Below are positions 30,904 through 39,882 of a DNA stretch of 46,672 nt, piece by piece (the first letter of the stretch is position 1; each line of letters begins with the position of its first letter). The stretch is from NCBI GenBank assembly GCA_938005475.1, contig CALLNY010000072.1, forward strand, positions 1-46,672. The letters run 5' to 3'. The DNA comes from an uncultured Bacteroidia bacterium (GTDB lineage Bacteria > Bacteroidota > Bacteroidia > J057 > CALLMJ01). Under the pieces are notes generated by a model. It searched no databases. It had not been told where the DNA came from and saw only the letters and a program-made list of their open reading frames with translations. The position numbers and the translations under genes were made by a program.

Positions 30904-31216
30904 GAAATGAACAGAAATCCCATTGTAAAACTTACTTATTTTGGTTACAAGAAAAGGAAAATAATTAGAGTTTACTGTAAACCAATATTTTTACAAATAA
31001 AAAATTTTATGAACCATTAGGTAACAAGTTGTTAATTTGATTTTAAAAAAGTTCTTTTAATAAAAACTAATTTTTCACTTTAAAGTAAACTATACTGTAA
31101 TCTGTTAATAATGATATCTTGTTCGTAATTTATTTAAAAACAAATAGTTATAGCATACCAAAATTCTATTCAACAAGAAAAATAAAGATACCTTCTAACC
31201 AATACGTAATAACTTG

Positions 31217-31224
31217 TATCTTTG
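31217..31224 (+). promoter_or_regulatory. -7 box of the KPVIYLYP protein gene
   Basis: TATCTTTG, 22 bases before ATG 31247. No TTG at the -33 distance. Confidence 0.5.
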
Positions 31225-31246
31225 CATATAATTTGTTCTTTGCATT

Positions 31247-32278
31247 ATGAAAGTCTTTTTGTTTCTATGTTTAGAGGTATTCGTTCTAATTCACGATTGT
31301 ATTGCCCAAAAAACTCGTTTTTCATGGGAAACTCAAACTCCTATCACGGATAATAGCCCAAAAACAGCCTTAAAAGTAAGTGCAGATACCACATTAAAAT
31401 TAGGTTTTTCTGCAGAACCATACGAAGGTAATTTAGATAAGATTGTTGTAAACTTTAAAAAGGATGCTGAACATCCCAAAAGCATCAAATTAAGAATTAT
31501 TTACGAATACGAATCAATTTCTGAAGATAGTGAATACATTAATTTAGTTATATTTTTAGATACAATCTTACCTGTAAAAGAAAATTCATTGATTTATAAA
31601 CACAACGATGATGATGATTTTTTAAAAAATGGAGAATTAGTCATTCAATTTTTTCCTAATAAAAATTACTCTGAAGAATATTGGATAGAGGATATTTTCA
31701 TAACAGGTAAAAATTTTCGTCAATATGAACAACCGGATGAAAAACCTGTGATTTATTTATATCCAAAAGAAGCTACTTACGTTACCGTAAAGCATCTAAA
31801 TTCAGAAAAGTTTACTTTTAGTTATCCAAATTACGAGCAGAGGTGGAATTTTAAGGTATATCCAAGCGGAGAAATAAAGGATAAAAACGGAAAACTTTAT
31901 CCGTATTTATTTTGGGAGGGTTTATCCAATATAAAAGCTTCTAACAAGATGGGTTATTGTGTTCATAAAGATAGTATTGTGATGTTTTTAGAAGAAAAAT
32001 TGAGTTATCAAGGTTTAAACGATAAAGAAATTACCGATTTTATTACGTATTGGGCTCCAAGGATGCAGAAATCTCCTTACTATCTCATTTACTTTGCTAA
32101 TCATGAATTTGAAAAGGAGTATCCAATTGAAGTAACTCCCAAGCCTGATAGTCAAATCAGAGTATTTATGGTTGCAAAACCTTTACCATATCCCAAGAAA
32201 CTTAAAGTTCAACCGTTAATGAAATCAGAAAGAAAAGGTTTTAGTTATGTAGAATGGGGAGGAAAACTTACTGAATAA
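31247..32278 (+). CDS. Secreted protein with KPVIYLYP-motif domain, function unknown
   Basis: The 343-residue protein has a signal peptide (MKVFLFLCLEVFVLIHDCIA, cleavage before QKTRF). Residues ~18-155 are a beta-rich N-terminal part. The second half opens with DEKPVIYLYPKEATYVTVKH and continues FSYPNYEQRWNFKVYPSGEI, LYPYLFWEG and ITDFITYWAPRM. I recognise this motif series from uncharacterised proteins of Firmicutes and other phyla, where an [EK]KPVIYLYP opening and YLFWE are constant; no biochemical role is known to me. Transcribed alone from its own promoter. Confidence 0.7.
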   Translation: MKVFLFLCLEVFVLIHDCIAQKTRFSWETQTPITDNSPKTALKVSADTTLKLGFSAEPYEGNLDKIVVNFKKDAEHPKSIKLRIIYEYESISEDSEYINLVIFLDTILPVKENSLIYKHNDDDDFLKNGELVIQFFPNKNYSEEYWIEDIFITGKNFRQYEQPDEKPVIYLYPKEATYVTVKHLNSEKFTFSYPNYEQRWNFKVYPSGEIKDKNGKLYPYLFWEGLSNIKASNKMGYCVHKDSIVMFLEEKLSYQGLNDKEITDFITYWAPRMQKSPYYLIYFANHEFEKEYPIEVTPKPDSQIRVFMVAKPLPYPKKLKVQPLMKSERKGFSYVEWGGKLTE

Positions 32279-32301
32279 AGATAGAAAAATTCGGTTCTGA
32301 A

Positions 32302-32332
32302 TTGGTAGTTCTACAAAGATTATGTAATTTTG
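32302..32332 (+). promoter_or_regulatory. Promoter of the O-antigen ligase-lgt-DUF481 operon
   Basis: TTG (32302-32304), 20 bases, TAATTTTG (32325-32332): full consensus. It overlaps the TTG at 32330, so translation must begin later. Confidence 0.8.
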
Positions 32333-32350
32333 CAGTTCATTAAACCTATT

Positions 32351-33796
32351 TTGGAAAAAATACAAAAGCAAATTAAAACTTTAGATATTAAACTTTTAGC
32401 TATTGTCTTTGCGATAGTTGTAACACTCTGTCTTATTTTTATTTGGATAGATAAATATTTATTGTTATTTGTTATTGGAGTTGCGTTTATTATAATCTCT
32501 TTTAGTTTTTTCAACTTCAAACCATTATGGTATTTAGGAATCTTTTGTATGCCTTTGAGTTTAGAATTAAGTCAATTTTTAGGAGATGCTGCACTAACTG
32601 TTCCCAGTGATTTAATTGTTGCTGGTTTTTCAATTTTATTTTTGATGAAAATTCCAAAATACAAAGAAGATTTACAAAAAATCTTTTCTCATCCCATAAC
32701 GGTTAGCATATTACTTTATTTTTTGTGGATGATAATCACCTCGCTTTTCGCAGAAAAACCTATTGTAGCTATAAAATTTACCTTAAATACTTACTGGTAC
32801 ACATCTGCATACTTTCTTTGGACTATATTATTCTTAAAAGATAATAAGAAAGATTTTTATAATTGGCTTTATATCATAGCAATACCTATTTGTTTTGTAG
32901 TAATTTATACGATGTATAAGCACAGCTTTAAAGGTTTTAGTAAGCAAGCCTCTTACTACATTATGGCACCATTCTATAAAGAACACACTGCTTATGCCGC
33001 CTCAATAGCAGTGCTTGTACCTATTTACTTTATACTTTCTATTTATAGTAATCTTAAAAAATGGGTAAAAGTTAGCTTTTTTTTCGTTTTTCTTATTTTA
33101 TTTTTAGGAGTGATTACTTCTTTTACGAGAGGAGCATGGTTAGGAGTATTATTTGCGGTATTTACTTTTTGGGCTTTAAAATACTGGGGTTTTACAAGAG
33201 TGATTATCCCATTTTCACTACCGTTTTTAGCTGGATTTTTAATTTTTTTTAGTGCTGATGTATTTTTTACTTTTTCTAATACTGGAAATTCAGTTGATCA
33301 AGGACTTAATAAGCATATTAAATCTATCATTAACCTAAGAACCGACGAGTCCAATAAAGAACGAATCAACAGGTGGGTTGCGGCAAAGAGTATGTTAGAA
33401 GAGCGCCCGATGACAGGCTTTGGTCCTGGTAATTACGCTATGACTTACGCGCCTTACCAGCAATATGAGTTCATGACATCTATTAGTACCTTTAAGGGTG
33501 ATGGTGGGACAGCCCATAGTGAATTTTTTTTAGCCGCTTCCGAAATGGGTTATCTAGGGTTGTTACTGGTTATCATTTGGTTTCTTACTACTATCATTAA
33601 AGGCTTTCAAGGTGTCTTAAAATCTAAATCTCGTGAAAATCTTTATCTTTATATGGCGGCTTTAACAGGTCTTATGACTTTCTTCATTCATGCTTTTTTT
33701 AATAATTTTTTAGACCAAGACAAGGTAGCTATCCCCGTTTATTTTTGTATGGCAATCATTGTAAGTTTAGATACATTCTATTCTCATGATAATTAA
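32351..33796 (+). CDS. O-antigen ligase/polymerase-like membrane protein (Wzy_C family)
   Basis: About 481 residues with roughly ten membrane helices. The large loop and following helix show family features: ITSFTRGAWLGVLFAVF, then NRWVAAKSMLEERPMTGFGPGNYAMTY and GTAHSEFFLAASEMGYLGLLL, with the conserved R, GxGxGxF-like and H residues. It would join or polymerise surface glycans on the periplasmic side. Start: the frame opens at TTG 32330, but that codon lies in the promoter. The next likely start is TTG 32351, about a dozen bases after the predicted transcript start; the first in-frame ATG would lose the first helices. Overlaps lgt by 11 bases. Confidence 0.8.
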   Translation: MEKIQKQIKTLDIKLLAIVFAIVVTLCLIFIWIDKYLLLFVIGVAFIIISFSFFNFKPLWYLGIFCMPLSLELSQFLGDAALTVPSDLIVAGFSILFLMKIPKYKEDLQKIFSHPITVSILLYFLWMIITSLFAEKPIVAIKFTLNTYWYTSAYFLWTILFLKDNKKDFYNWLYIIAIPICFVVIYTMYKHSFKGFSKQASYYIMAPFYKEHTAYAASIAVLVPIYFILSIYSNLKKWVKVSFFFVFLILFLGVITSFTRGAWLGVLFAVFTFWALKYWGFTRVIIPFSLPFLAGFLIFFSADVFFTFSNTGNSVDQGLNKHIKSIINLRTDESNKERINRWVAAKSMLEERPMTGFGPGNYAMTYAPYQQYEFMTSISTFKGDGGTAHSEFFLAASEMGYLGLLLVIIWFLTTIIKGFQGVLKSKSRENLYLYMAALTGLMTFFIHAFFNNFLDQDKVAIPVYFCMAIIVSLDTFYSHDN

Positions 33797-34604
33797 CCTT
33801 CTGAATTATGTAGTATGGAACGTAAATCCTGTAATCATTGAAATTCTGGGGCGTGAAATTCGTTGGTATGGGCTTCTTTTTGCGTTAGGGTTTGTGGTAG
33901 GACATTACATAATGTCTAAAATTTTTGAAATCGAAAAAATTGATATTAAAAATTTAGATGCATTGACTTATTATATGATTTTTAGTACAGTGATAGGTGC
34001 AAGGCTTGGGCATTGTTTTTTCTATGAGCCTGAATACTACCTATCTAACCCTGCGGAGATTATTGCTATCTGGAAAGGTGGTTTGGCTTCGCATGGTGCC
34101 GCAATAGGTATTTTGTTTGCTTTGTGGTTGTATTCACGCACTCGTCCCGAACAACCATTTCTCTGGATTGTAGATAGAATCGTTATTACTGTTGCTTTTG
34201 CAGGTATTTGTATTCGTTTAGGAAACCTTATGAACCATGAAATTATCGGTAAACCTACTGACCTTCCTTGGGCTTTCATATTTACCTTAGTAGATGATCA
34301 ACCTCGCCATCCTTCCCAATTATACGAAGCTATTTGCTATACTTTTATTTTCATTTTTTTGTATCGCCTCTATTTTCGTAAATATACTACAAAAACTCCC
34401 AAAGGATTACTTTTTGGTTGGTTTTTAGTACTAATTTTTGGTGTGCGTATCCTCATTGAATTTTTAAAAGAAGATCAAGTCGTTAACGAGCAAGATTTAG
34501 TGCTTATACCCGGCTTGAATATGGGTCAAAACTTAAGTATTCCTTTCGTTTTGATTGGTATTTATTTGATTTATAAGGCATATAAAAATAGAAGGGAATA
34601 CTAA
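33786..34604 (+). CDS. lgt: Prolipoprotein diacylglyceryl transferase
   Basis: Transfers diacylglycerol from phosphatidylglycerol to the lipobox Cys of prolipoproteins. 272 residues, about seven membrane helices. Motifs: IRWYGLLFALGF, GARLGHCFFYEPEYYL, WKGGLASHGAAIG (essential His), GICIRLGNLMNHEIIGKPTD (the GNFINGE-type signature, Asn-Glu kept), HPSQLYEA and FGVRILIEFLKEDQ. It would act on the lipoproteins encoded in this window. Confidence 0.93.
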   Translation: MIINLLNYVVWNVNPVIIEILGREIRWYGLLFALGFVVGHYIMSKIFEIEKIDIKNLDALTYYMIFSTVIGARLGHCFFYEPEYYLSNPAEIIAIWKGGLASHGAAIGILFALWLYSRTRPEQPFLWIVDRIVITVAFAGICIRLGNLMNHEIIGKPTDLPWAFIFTLVDDQPRHPSQLYEAICYTFIFIFLYRLYFRKYTTKTPKGLLFGWFLVLIFGVRILIEFLKEDQVVNEQDLVLIPGLNMGQNLSIPFVLIGIYLIYKAYKNRREY

Positions 34605-35474
34605 ATGGTTAAATTTATTAGGTTAGGTATACTTATCACATCAGCATATAGATGCTATTGGTTCCAAATCCAACTTCATGTTTTAGTTTTTTTATTTTTT
34701 ATTTTACATTGTTTTTGTTTGTTATCACAAGAAAAAGTTATAACCAAAGATACCATTCTAACAGGTATCCAAAAGTTGATAAAAAAAATGAAATACAAAT
34801 GGGTCAACGATGCTATATGGCAAACAGGTAATATAGAACGTTTTCTTTACAATACCAATTTTGAATGGCTTTATGTGGATAGCCTTTGGGACTATGAAAT
34901 TAAACCTCGTTTCAGTTATGGAGAGGTTACTCAAAAACAAAATGACGAATTAGTTCGTGGGGTAGTGCAGGAAAGAGAGCAAGGATTAGACTTGCATTTG
35001 GGATTGTTTTCTCAAAGACTTTTTTATAGCTTTGGTTATGGTACGTTAGAAAGAAGTAATTTACGAAAAATAGACTCACGTTGGTTAGCAGGAATAGGGG
35101 TAGGCTGGCATGTATTAAGAACATCCGATAAGAAAAATCGTGTCAATTTGACTGCCGCCCTATTGCGTGAAGAAACTGATTTTGTTAATCCTAAACAGCC
35201 TGATTACCAAATTTTTAGAGCTTCTTTCAGAATAAAAGGTTTTCACGAATTATTTGATAAACACTTGAGGATTTCTTATCTGTCTACTTACATGCCATCT
35301 ATTGCTTTTGATAAAAACAAACGTTTAGTTGCAAATATTACAATAGAAGTACCTATTAATAAAAACTTCCAATTAAGAAGTGCTTTTGATTATACCTACG
35401 AGGGAATTGTACCAGCTATCGTAAAAAAGGTAGATACTCGCACTATGATAGGTTTTGTAATTACGAACTTATAA
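34605..35474 (+). CDS. Outer-membrane beta-barrel protein, DUF481-like
   Basis: 289 residues; ATG follows the lgt stop without a gap. An uncleaved or late signal segment (LHVLVFLFFILHCFCLLSQ, residues ~26-44) suggests that the true start may be downstream, although no closer ATG exists. The body alternates short strands with aromatic ends (RFSYGEVTQKQN, LDLHLGLFSQRLFYSFGYG, WLAGIGVGWHVLRT, VNLTAALLREE, RASFRIKG), as in DUF481/YdiY-type barrels, and ends IGFVITNL. Function unknown. Confidence 0.65.
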   Translation: MVKFIRLGILITSAYRCYWFQIQLHVLVFLFFILHCFCLLSQEKVITKDTILTGIQKLIKKMKYKWVNDAIWQTGNIERFLYNTNFEWLYVDSLWDYEIKPRFSYGEVTQKQNDELVRGVVQEREQGLDLHLGLFSQRLFYSFGYGTLERSNLRKIDSRWLAGIGVGWHVLRTSDKKNRVNLTAALLREETDFVNPKQPDYQIFRASFRIKGFHELFDKHLRISYLSTYMPSIAFDKNKRLVANITIEVPINKNFQLRSAFDYTYEGIVPAIVKKVDTRTMIGFVITNL

Positions 35475-35484
35475 ATTTAAAATT

Positions 35485-38400
35485 TTATTTTTTATACCGA
35501 ATTCCTATAACCATGATGTCATCCACTTGCTCAGCAGATGATTTCCAATTTAAAATTTCATTTTGGAGGATGACCTTTTGGGTATTCAAGGGTTCTTGAT
35601 GGATTTCTAATAGTTTTTTTCGGAAGCGTCCTAATTGATATTTTTCGCCATTAGGATTAAACTGGTCTGCATAACCATCAGAAAATAAATAGAAAATATC
35701 CCCATTTTCTAGGAAGAGTTCGTGGGTAGAAAATTGTTTTTCGGGTTCTCTTCCACCGATAGATTTTTTATCACCCTTATAAACAATCAATTCATTGTCT
35801 CGGATTAGATATATGGGGCGCATAGCAGAGGCAAAAGTCAGTTTGGCAAGGTGGGGCTCATAAAGTACTAAGGCAATATCCATACCATCAAGTACTTGAT
35901 TATCGGTACCTTGTTTCAAAGATTCATGAATTTCTTTATGTAAAGCAGATAAAATTTTAGCTGGGTCAACGATGTTGTTATCACGAATTCTATTTAATAA
36001 GGAAATACCAATCATGCTCATTAAAGCACCAGGCACCCCATGCCCTGTACAATCCCCTGCCGCAATCAACAATTGATTATCTTTTTCATGTATCCAATAA
36101 AAATCGCCACTTACAACATCGCGAGGCATGTATAAAACAAAACAATTATGCTCGAAGATGCTTTTTATTTGTTGTTCTTTCGGAAGCATTGCTTGCTGTA
36201 TCCTTTCTGAATACCGCAAACTATCCATAATTTCTGTATTCTTTTCTTCAATAATTTTCTTTTGTTCTGCAATTTCTTTGGTACGCTCTTGAACTTTTTG
36301 CTCTAATATTTGATTTTCTTCTTCAATTTTTCGTTTTTCTTCTTCTAATTTACGTAATTTATAACGAGTATAGGAGTAAGCCGCCGCTGAAAAAAACATA
36401 ATCAATAAAAAGTAGAACCACCAACTTCTCCAAAAAGGTAAAGCTACTTTTATGTTAAAATAATAGTTTTCTGTCATTTCACCGTTAGGAAGACGAGCTC
36501 TTAAAGCAATAGCATAATTCCCTGCGGGCAAATTGTATAATATCCAGTTTGTACCTTCAATTAAATTCCAATTTCCGTTGTTGATACTTACGAAGTATTG
36601 TACCGCATCAGGATTGAATAGATCAGAAGTTGATAATTTTACGTGAATGTTGTAATCACCATAAGCTAAATAAAGCGGGTGTTCGTAGATTAGGGAGTCT
36701 TTGAAAACAGTACCCCAGAAAGATTTTCCTGTAACCGAAAAACCTCTTACATACACTTTGGTGGTATTACTACTTGGGCTTTTTTGTTTAAATTTTAAAA
36801 TAGCTTTCTTACCTGTTAAAAGGTGTTTATCTTCTTCTACAATAATAAAAGAGGGCACATCATCTAATAACCGAGCGTAATACAACGTATCAAAGGAATT
36901 TTTTTCATTCAAGGAAAGTATCAAAGATTTTGAAAAAAGAAATATTCCCTGATGCGAGGGTATGATTTGATAGTTATCAGGCAAAGTAATATTTAAAGGA
37001 GTAGGTTCATTTTTTATTTGATAAATTTGTTGAGAGGTTAATGCAAACACTTGGTTTTTAAAATTTTGTATAGTTATATTACCATAATCTACTAAAAACC
37101 ACTTTGGGTTTTCAAGATATAAATTCGTTTTAAAAAAACCCTTTACAGTGCCACCGACCAAATAATTATCTTTTATTACAAGGCTATTGATGTAACGGTT
37201 GAGATTTAATGATTTTGTTATTTCCCATGTTTTACCATTTTTTTGAAGTTTTAATACTTTTTGATTACTACTAATCCAAATATTACCTTGATGTTCAATG
37301 ATTTTATTAGTTAAGACAGGCAATTTGAATTCAATTTTTTGATTAACAATTTCATAGAAACCTTTTTGCGTACCTACATAAACAGCATTTTGCCCAAATT
37401 GTATATCGTATACTATCTCTGAAATCCCTTGTATCGGTTTGAATACTAAATATTTCCTATAACTTTCTGATGATTTAATCGCTATTTGATTTACCTTTTC
37501 TTGGTAAGTATAACGATTTTCTACAATAGTATTACTTTGCTGTTTGGGTTGTTGAGGACTTTCATTTTGCGGCTCTAACTTTTCATCGCTACTTTCTTCG
37601 GTATTGGTTTTGTCTTTTTTATTTTTTTTAGAGAATAGTTTTTTAAGAAATCCTTTCTTTTCTTTGGAGTTTTGAGGGTTGATAGTTTTATTTTCTGTAT
37701 TTGATTTGTTATGTGTACCGGTATTTTTATTATCGGTATTTTGTGTATTGGAATTGTCAAATTGAGGTACTACTACGCGTTTAACTATTGTTTTACTTAC
37801 TGTAAAATTTACCATTTCTGACTCCTTAGGAATCTCATAAGACAAGTAAAACAAACCGTTATCAGTACCGACCCACAATTGTTCATGTTTTTTGGCTAGG
37901 CAGTGAATATTACCAATCAAACCTACTGCATTAGAATAATCTTCAAATTTTTTACTCCAATAAATGCGAGAGAAGATAAATGGATGAGCTAACCATATTC
38001 CTTGGTGATTATCTAAAAATATAGCATGGCTTTCATTATCAGGTAAACCATGTATAGTAGTAATTTGTTGCAATATTTGACCGTTCTTTCGGTTAATGAC
38101 TAATAAACCTTGGTTGTTTGTAGCGGCGATTATTTCCTCATCAATAACGGTAATTCCATAAATATAGCTATTTTTTGCGGAATTATACTGTCCTAGTAAC
38201 CTAAATTTGGAACTTTCATAAACATAAATGGCATTATCAAGGGTTACCAAATAAAAGGCTTCAGAAGTAGCATAGTAATTTTGGATATATTGGTTTTCAA
38301 GGATTTCTCCACCTGCAACAGTTTCAAATTCTAAAGTTTTGTTATTGATTTTTAGCATTCCAAATGAGGGTTCTGCAATCCATATTTCCTCTTTAAACTT

Positions 38401-38874
38401 TATCATACCCCCCATAGGTCCATCGCCTGGTGCTTTAATCGATTTATGTGTATTTTTTTCAATATTAATGTTCAAAATTTCTTCTTCGGAGAAGAGAAAA
38501 ATATTTTGGTTAGTGATTTCTAATTGTTTAAAAGATGCTTGAAGCTCTAAGTACTTTTCAGTTTGGTAGGGGAGACGAGTTAAATCAGATATTTTTCCTA
38601 AGTATTTATCGGTCAAATAAAAAAGTTGATTTTGAACAATTTTTAGGTCAAAGACGGGGCTTTCTACAGGAATATTGAACCAATTTTTTCCATCATAAAC
38701 AAGAATACCTTGGGAATTAGATGTAAAAATTACACCGTTATCAGCGATGGCAAAAGCTCCTAGATGATTAGTTTCTTTTTGGTAATCGGTTTTAAACGTT
38801 TTTACGTAATAATACCCGTTCTGAGCAAAAGTTAACTCAAAATAAAGCAACAATAGAAGTAAAAAAAATCTCAT
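35485..38874 (-). CDS. Membrane sensor: beta-propeller/Y_Y_Y domain with cytoplasmic SpoIIE (PP2C) phosphatase
   Basis: 1,129 residues. A signal peptide (MRFFLLLLLLYFELTFA) leads a periplasmic two-component-regulator propeller (~20-730), a Y_Y_Y domain (~735-810), one membrane helix (WRSWWFYFLLIMFFSAAAY), a coiled coil (KLRKLEEEKRKIEEENQILE..., ~840-890) and the linker RYSERIQQAMLPKE. The C-terminal SpoIIE phosphatase (~900-1129) shows MPRDVVSGDFYW, AGDCTGHGVPGALMS and LFSDGYADQ with metal-binding aspartates intact. It probably dephosphorylates an anti-sigma-factor antagonist or similar target in response to an external signal. An unusual Asn/Lys-rich insert lies at ~373-451. One base after the Cas6-like gene, so co-transcribed with it. 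Confidence 0.9.
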   Translation of the reverse strand: MRFFLLLLLLYFELTFAQNGYYYVKTFKTDYQKETNHLGAFAIADNGVIFTSNSQGILVYDGKNWFNIPVESPVFDLKIVQNQLFYLTDKYLGKISDLTRLPYQTEKYLELQASFKQLEITNQNIFLFSEEEILNINIEKNTHKSIKAPGDGPMGGMIKFKEEIWIAEPSFGMLKINNKTLEFETVAGGEILENQYIQNYYATSEAFYLVTLDNAIYVYESSKFRLLGQYNSAKNSYIYGITVIDEEIIAATNNQGLLVINRKNGQILQQITTIHGLPDNESHAIFLDNHQGIWLAHPFIFSRIYWSKKFEDYSNAVGLIGNIHCLAKKHEQLWVGTDNGLFYLSYEIPKESEMVNFTVSKTIVKRVVVPQFDNSNTQNTDNKNTGTHNKSNTENKTINPQNSKEKKGFLKKLFSKKNKKDKTNTEESSDEKLEPQNESPQQPKQQSNTIVENRYTYQEKVNQIAIKSSESYRKYLVFKPIQGISEIVYDIQFGQNAVYVGTQKGFYEIVNQKIEFKLPVLTNKIIEHQGNIWISSNQKVLKLQKNGKTWEITKSLNLNRYINSLVIKDNYLVGGTVKGFFKTNLYLENPKWFLVDYGNITIQNFKNQVFALTSQQIYQIKNEPTPLNITLPDNYQIIPSHQGIFLFSKSLILSLNEKNSFDTLYYARLLDDVPSFIIVEEDKHLLTGKKAILKFKQKSPSSNTTKVYVRGFSVTGKSFWGTVFKDSLIYEHPLYLAYGDYNIHVKLSTSDLFNPDAVQYFVSINNGNWNLIEGTNWILYNLPAGNYAIALRARLPNGEMTENYYFNIKVALPFWRSWWFYFLLIMFFSAAAYSYTRYKLRKLEEEKRKIEEENQILEQKVQERTKEIAEQKKIIEEKNTEIMDSLRYSERIQQAMLPKEQQIKSIFEHNCFVLYMPRDVVSGDFYWIHEKDNQLLIAAGDCTGHGVPGALMSMIGISLLNRIRDNNIVDPAKILSALHKEIHESLKQGTDNQVLDGMDIALVLYEPHLAKLTFASAMRPIYLIRDNELIVYKGDKKSIGGREPEKQFSTHELFLENGDIFYLFSDGYADQFNPNGEKYQLGRFRKKLLEIHQEPLNTQKVILQNEILNWKSSAEQVDDIMVIGIRYKK

Positions 38875-38875
38875 T

Positions 38876-39583
38876 TTATTTTATGATGTCAATCATTCCT
38901 AATCCGAAATCAGTATATTCTCCGAGACCTGCTTCCCAAGCAAATTCTATAAGTTCTTTAGAACCTGAGAGTTTCATTTCAAATTCAAAACCTCTGACTT
39001 TAAGCCCGGGTTCTACTGATTCTAAATTTATCATGATAGTACGAGAAAGCATTTCTTTCACTTCACAATGAAAGTCGTCACTTTGTGGAAGTTTGCCATT
39101 GATTTTTTGGTATTTATCAATCAAAGAATTTTTTATGAGTTCTTCGTAATTATTATAATTCGGGCTCATAAATAGTGTTCTATCCTCTTCATTTTTTTTA
39201 GTAGCACAAACTGGAGTTACCGTCCTAAAAATGAGTTCATTATTAAAGTTAGGTTTAGGTATCCATTCAACACTATCTATCCATAGCTCACAATCTGAAA
39301 ATTTATCTTTAAAAATTAATTTCTTTCCTACAAAAACGCTAGGGTCTATATTTTGGTTAGTAGCAATAGAAAATATCCAGTAAATAGGTAGTTCATAAAA
39401 TTCATTCCTATCTAATCTTTTTTGAAAGTTATTGGAAAAGGGCTTACCAAAGTTAAATGCTTTATAATCAATTTTTTGTTCTTTAAGAACACTCTCAAAC
39501 CAAGATTTAATTTCAGCATGGTAGTAAATAGGTAATATTGCTGGTTTTTGATAGCTCTGGAAATGAAATTTAATTCTCATCAT
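38876..39583 (-). CDS. cas6: Cas6-like CRISPR RNA endoribonuclease family protein (orphan)
   Basis: 235 residues matching Cas6 along its length: MRIKFHFQS start with LPIYYHAEIKSWF (first beta-strand and helix), FNFGKPF, YWIFSIAT, FRTVTPVCATKK, LFMSPNYNNYEELIKNSLIDKY (the L-SP-x(n)-L-x(3)-NL-x-x-KY region) and a C-terminal second ferredoxin fold ending in the Gly-rich loop AGLGEYTDFGLGMIDI (residues 218-233). Cas6 cuts CRISPR precursor RNA inside repeats. No array or other cas gene is in the window. The His normally found around residues 35-50 is absent; H22 or Tyr20/21 might substitute. Start at 39583 or the adjacent ATG 39580. One base ahead of the SpoIIE sensor gene. Confidence 0.82.
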   Translation of the reverse strand: MMRIKFHFQSYQKPAILPIYYHAEIKSWFESVLKEQKIDYKAFNFGKPFSNNFQKRLDRNEFYELPIYWIFSIATNQNIDPSVFVGKKLIFKDKFSDCELWIDSVEWIPKPNFNNELIFRTVTPVCATKKNEEDRTLFMSPNYNNYEELIKNSLIDKYQKINGKLPQSDDFHCEVKEMLSRTIMINLESVEPGLKVRGFEFEMKLSGSKELIEFAWEAGLGEYTDFGLGMIDIIK

Positions 39584-39604
39584 TTTTTTAAACTGTTTGA
39601 ATTA

Positions 39605-39635
39605 CAAATTTATAACTTTTACACTTACAAAAATA
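39605..39635 (-). promoter_or_regulatory. Candidate -7 boxes of the cas6-like/sensor operon
   Basis: Two minus-strand matches to TAnnTTTG: TAAATTTG (39612-39605) and TATTTTTG (39635-39628), 21 and 44 bases before the start. Neither has a TTG at 19-21 bases. Confidence 0.4.
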
Positions 39636-39882
39636 CAGATTATTTAAGTAATGTGGATAAAATAAATTTTTTCGTTAGTAGACTGTTTGTGGAATTATTT
39701 TTTAATGTATTGATTATCAATATTTTAAAAATTGCTTTTTGTTTTGCTCACAAATTAACAAGAGTAAATAAGAAACTACAATCGTAATGCACTTGTAACC
39801 TACAAAAGTGAGTTTATCTAATAGTATATTAAATTTTAAAATATTATAAATCAAAAAGTTATAATTTTTTATTTGTATAGAT

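Larger units (their letters stand above)
30856..31246. other. 391-base AT-rich divergent intergenic region
   Basis: Holds the acnA promoter on the left and a -7 box for the secreted protein on the right. Between them are two short odd palindromes, GTTTACTGTAAAC (30970-30982) and TAACAAGTTGTTA (31022-31034), possible operators. I see no ORF of note, tRNA or repeat array. Confidence 0.6.

Noticed and set aside
30856-31246. tRNA or riboswitch in the long acnA gap
   Set aside because: No cloverleaf arms or T-loop sequence and no known aptamer core seen.
32330-32350. TTG 32330 as start of the O-antigen ligase-like gene
   Set aside because: It overlaps the -7 box of a full-consensus promoter, so it would not be in the mRNA.
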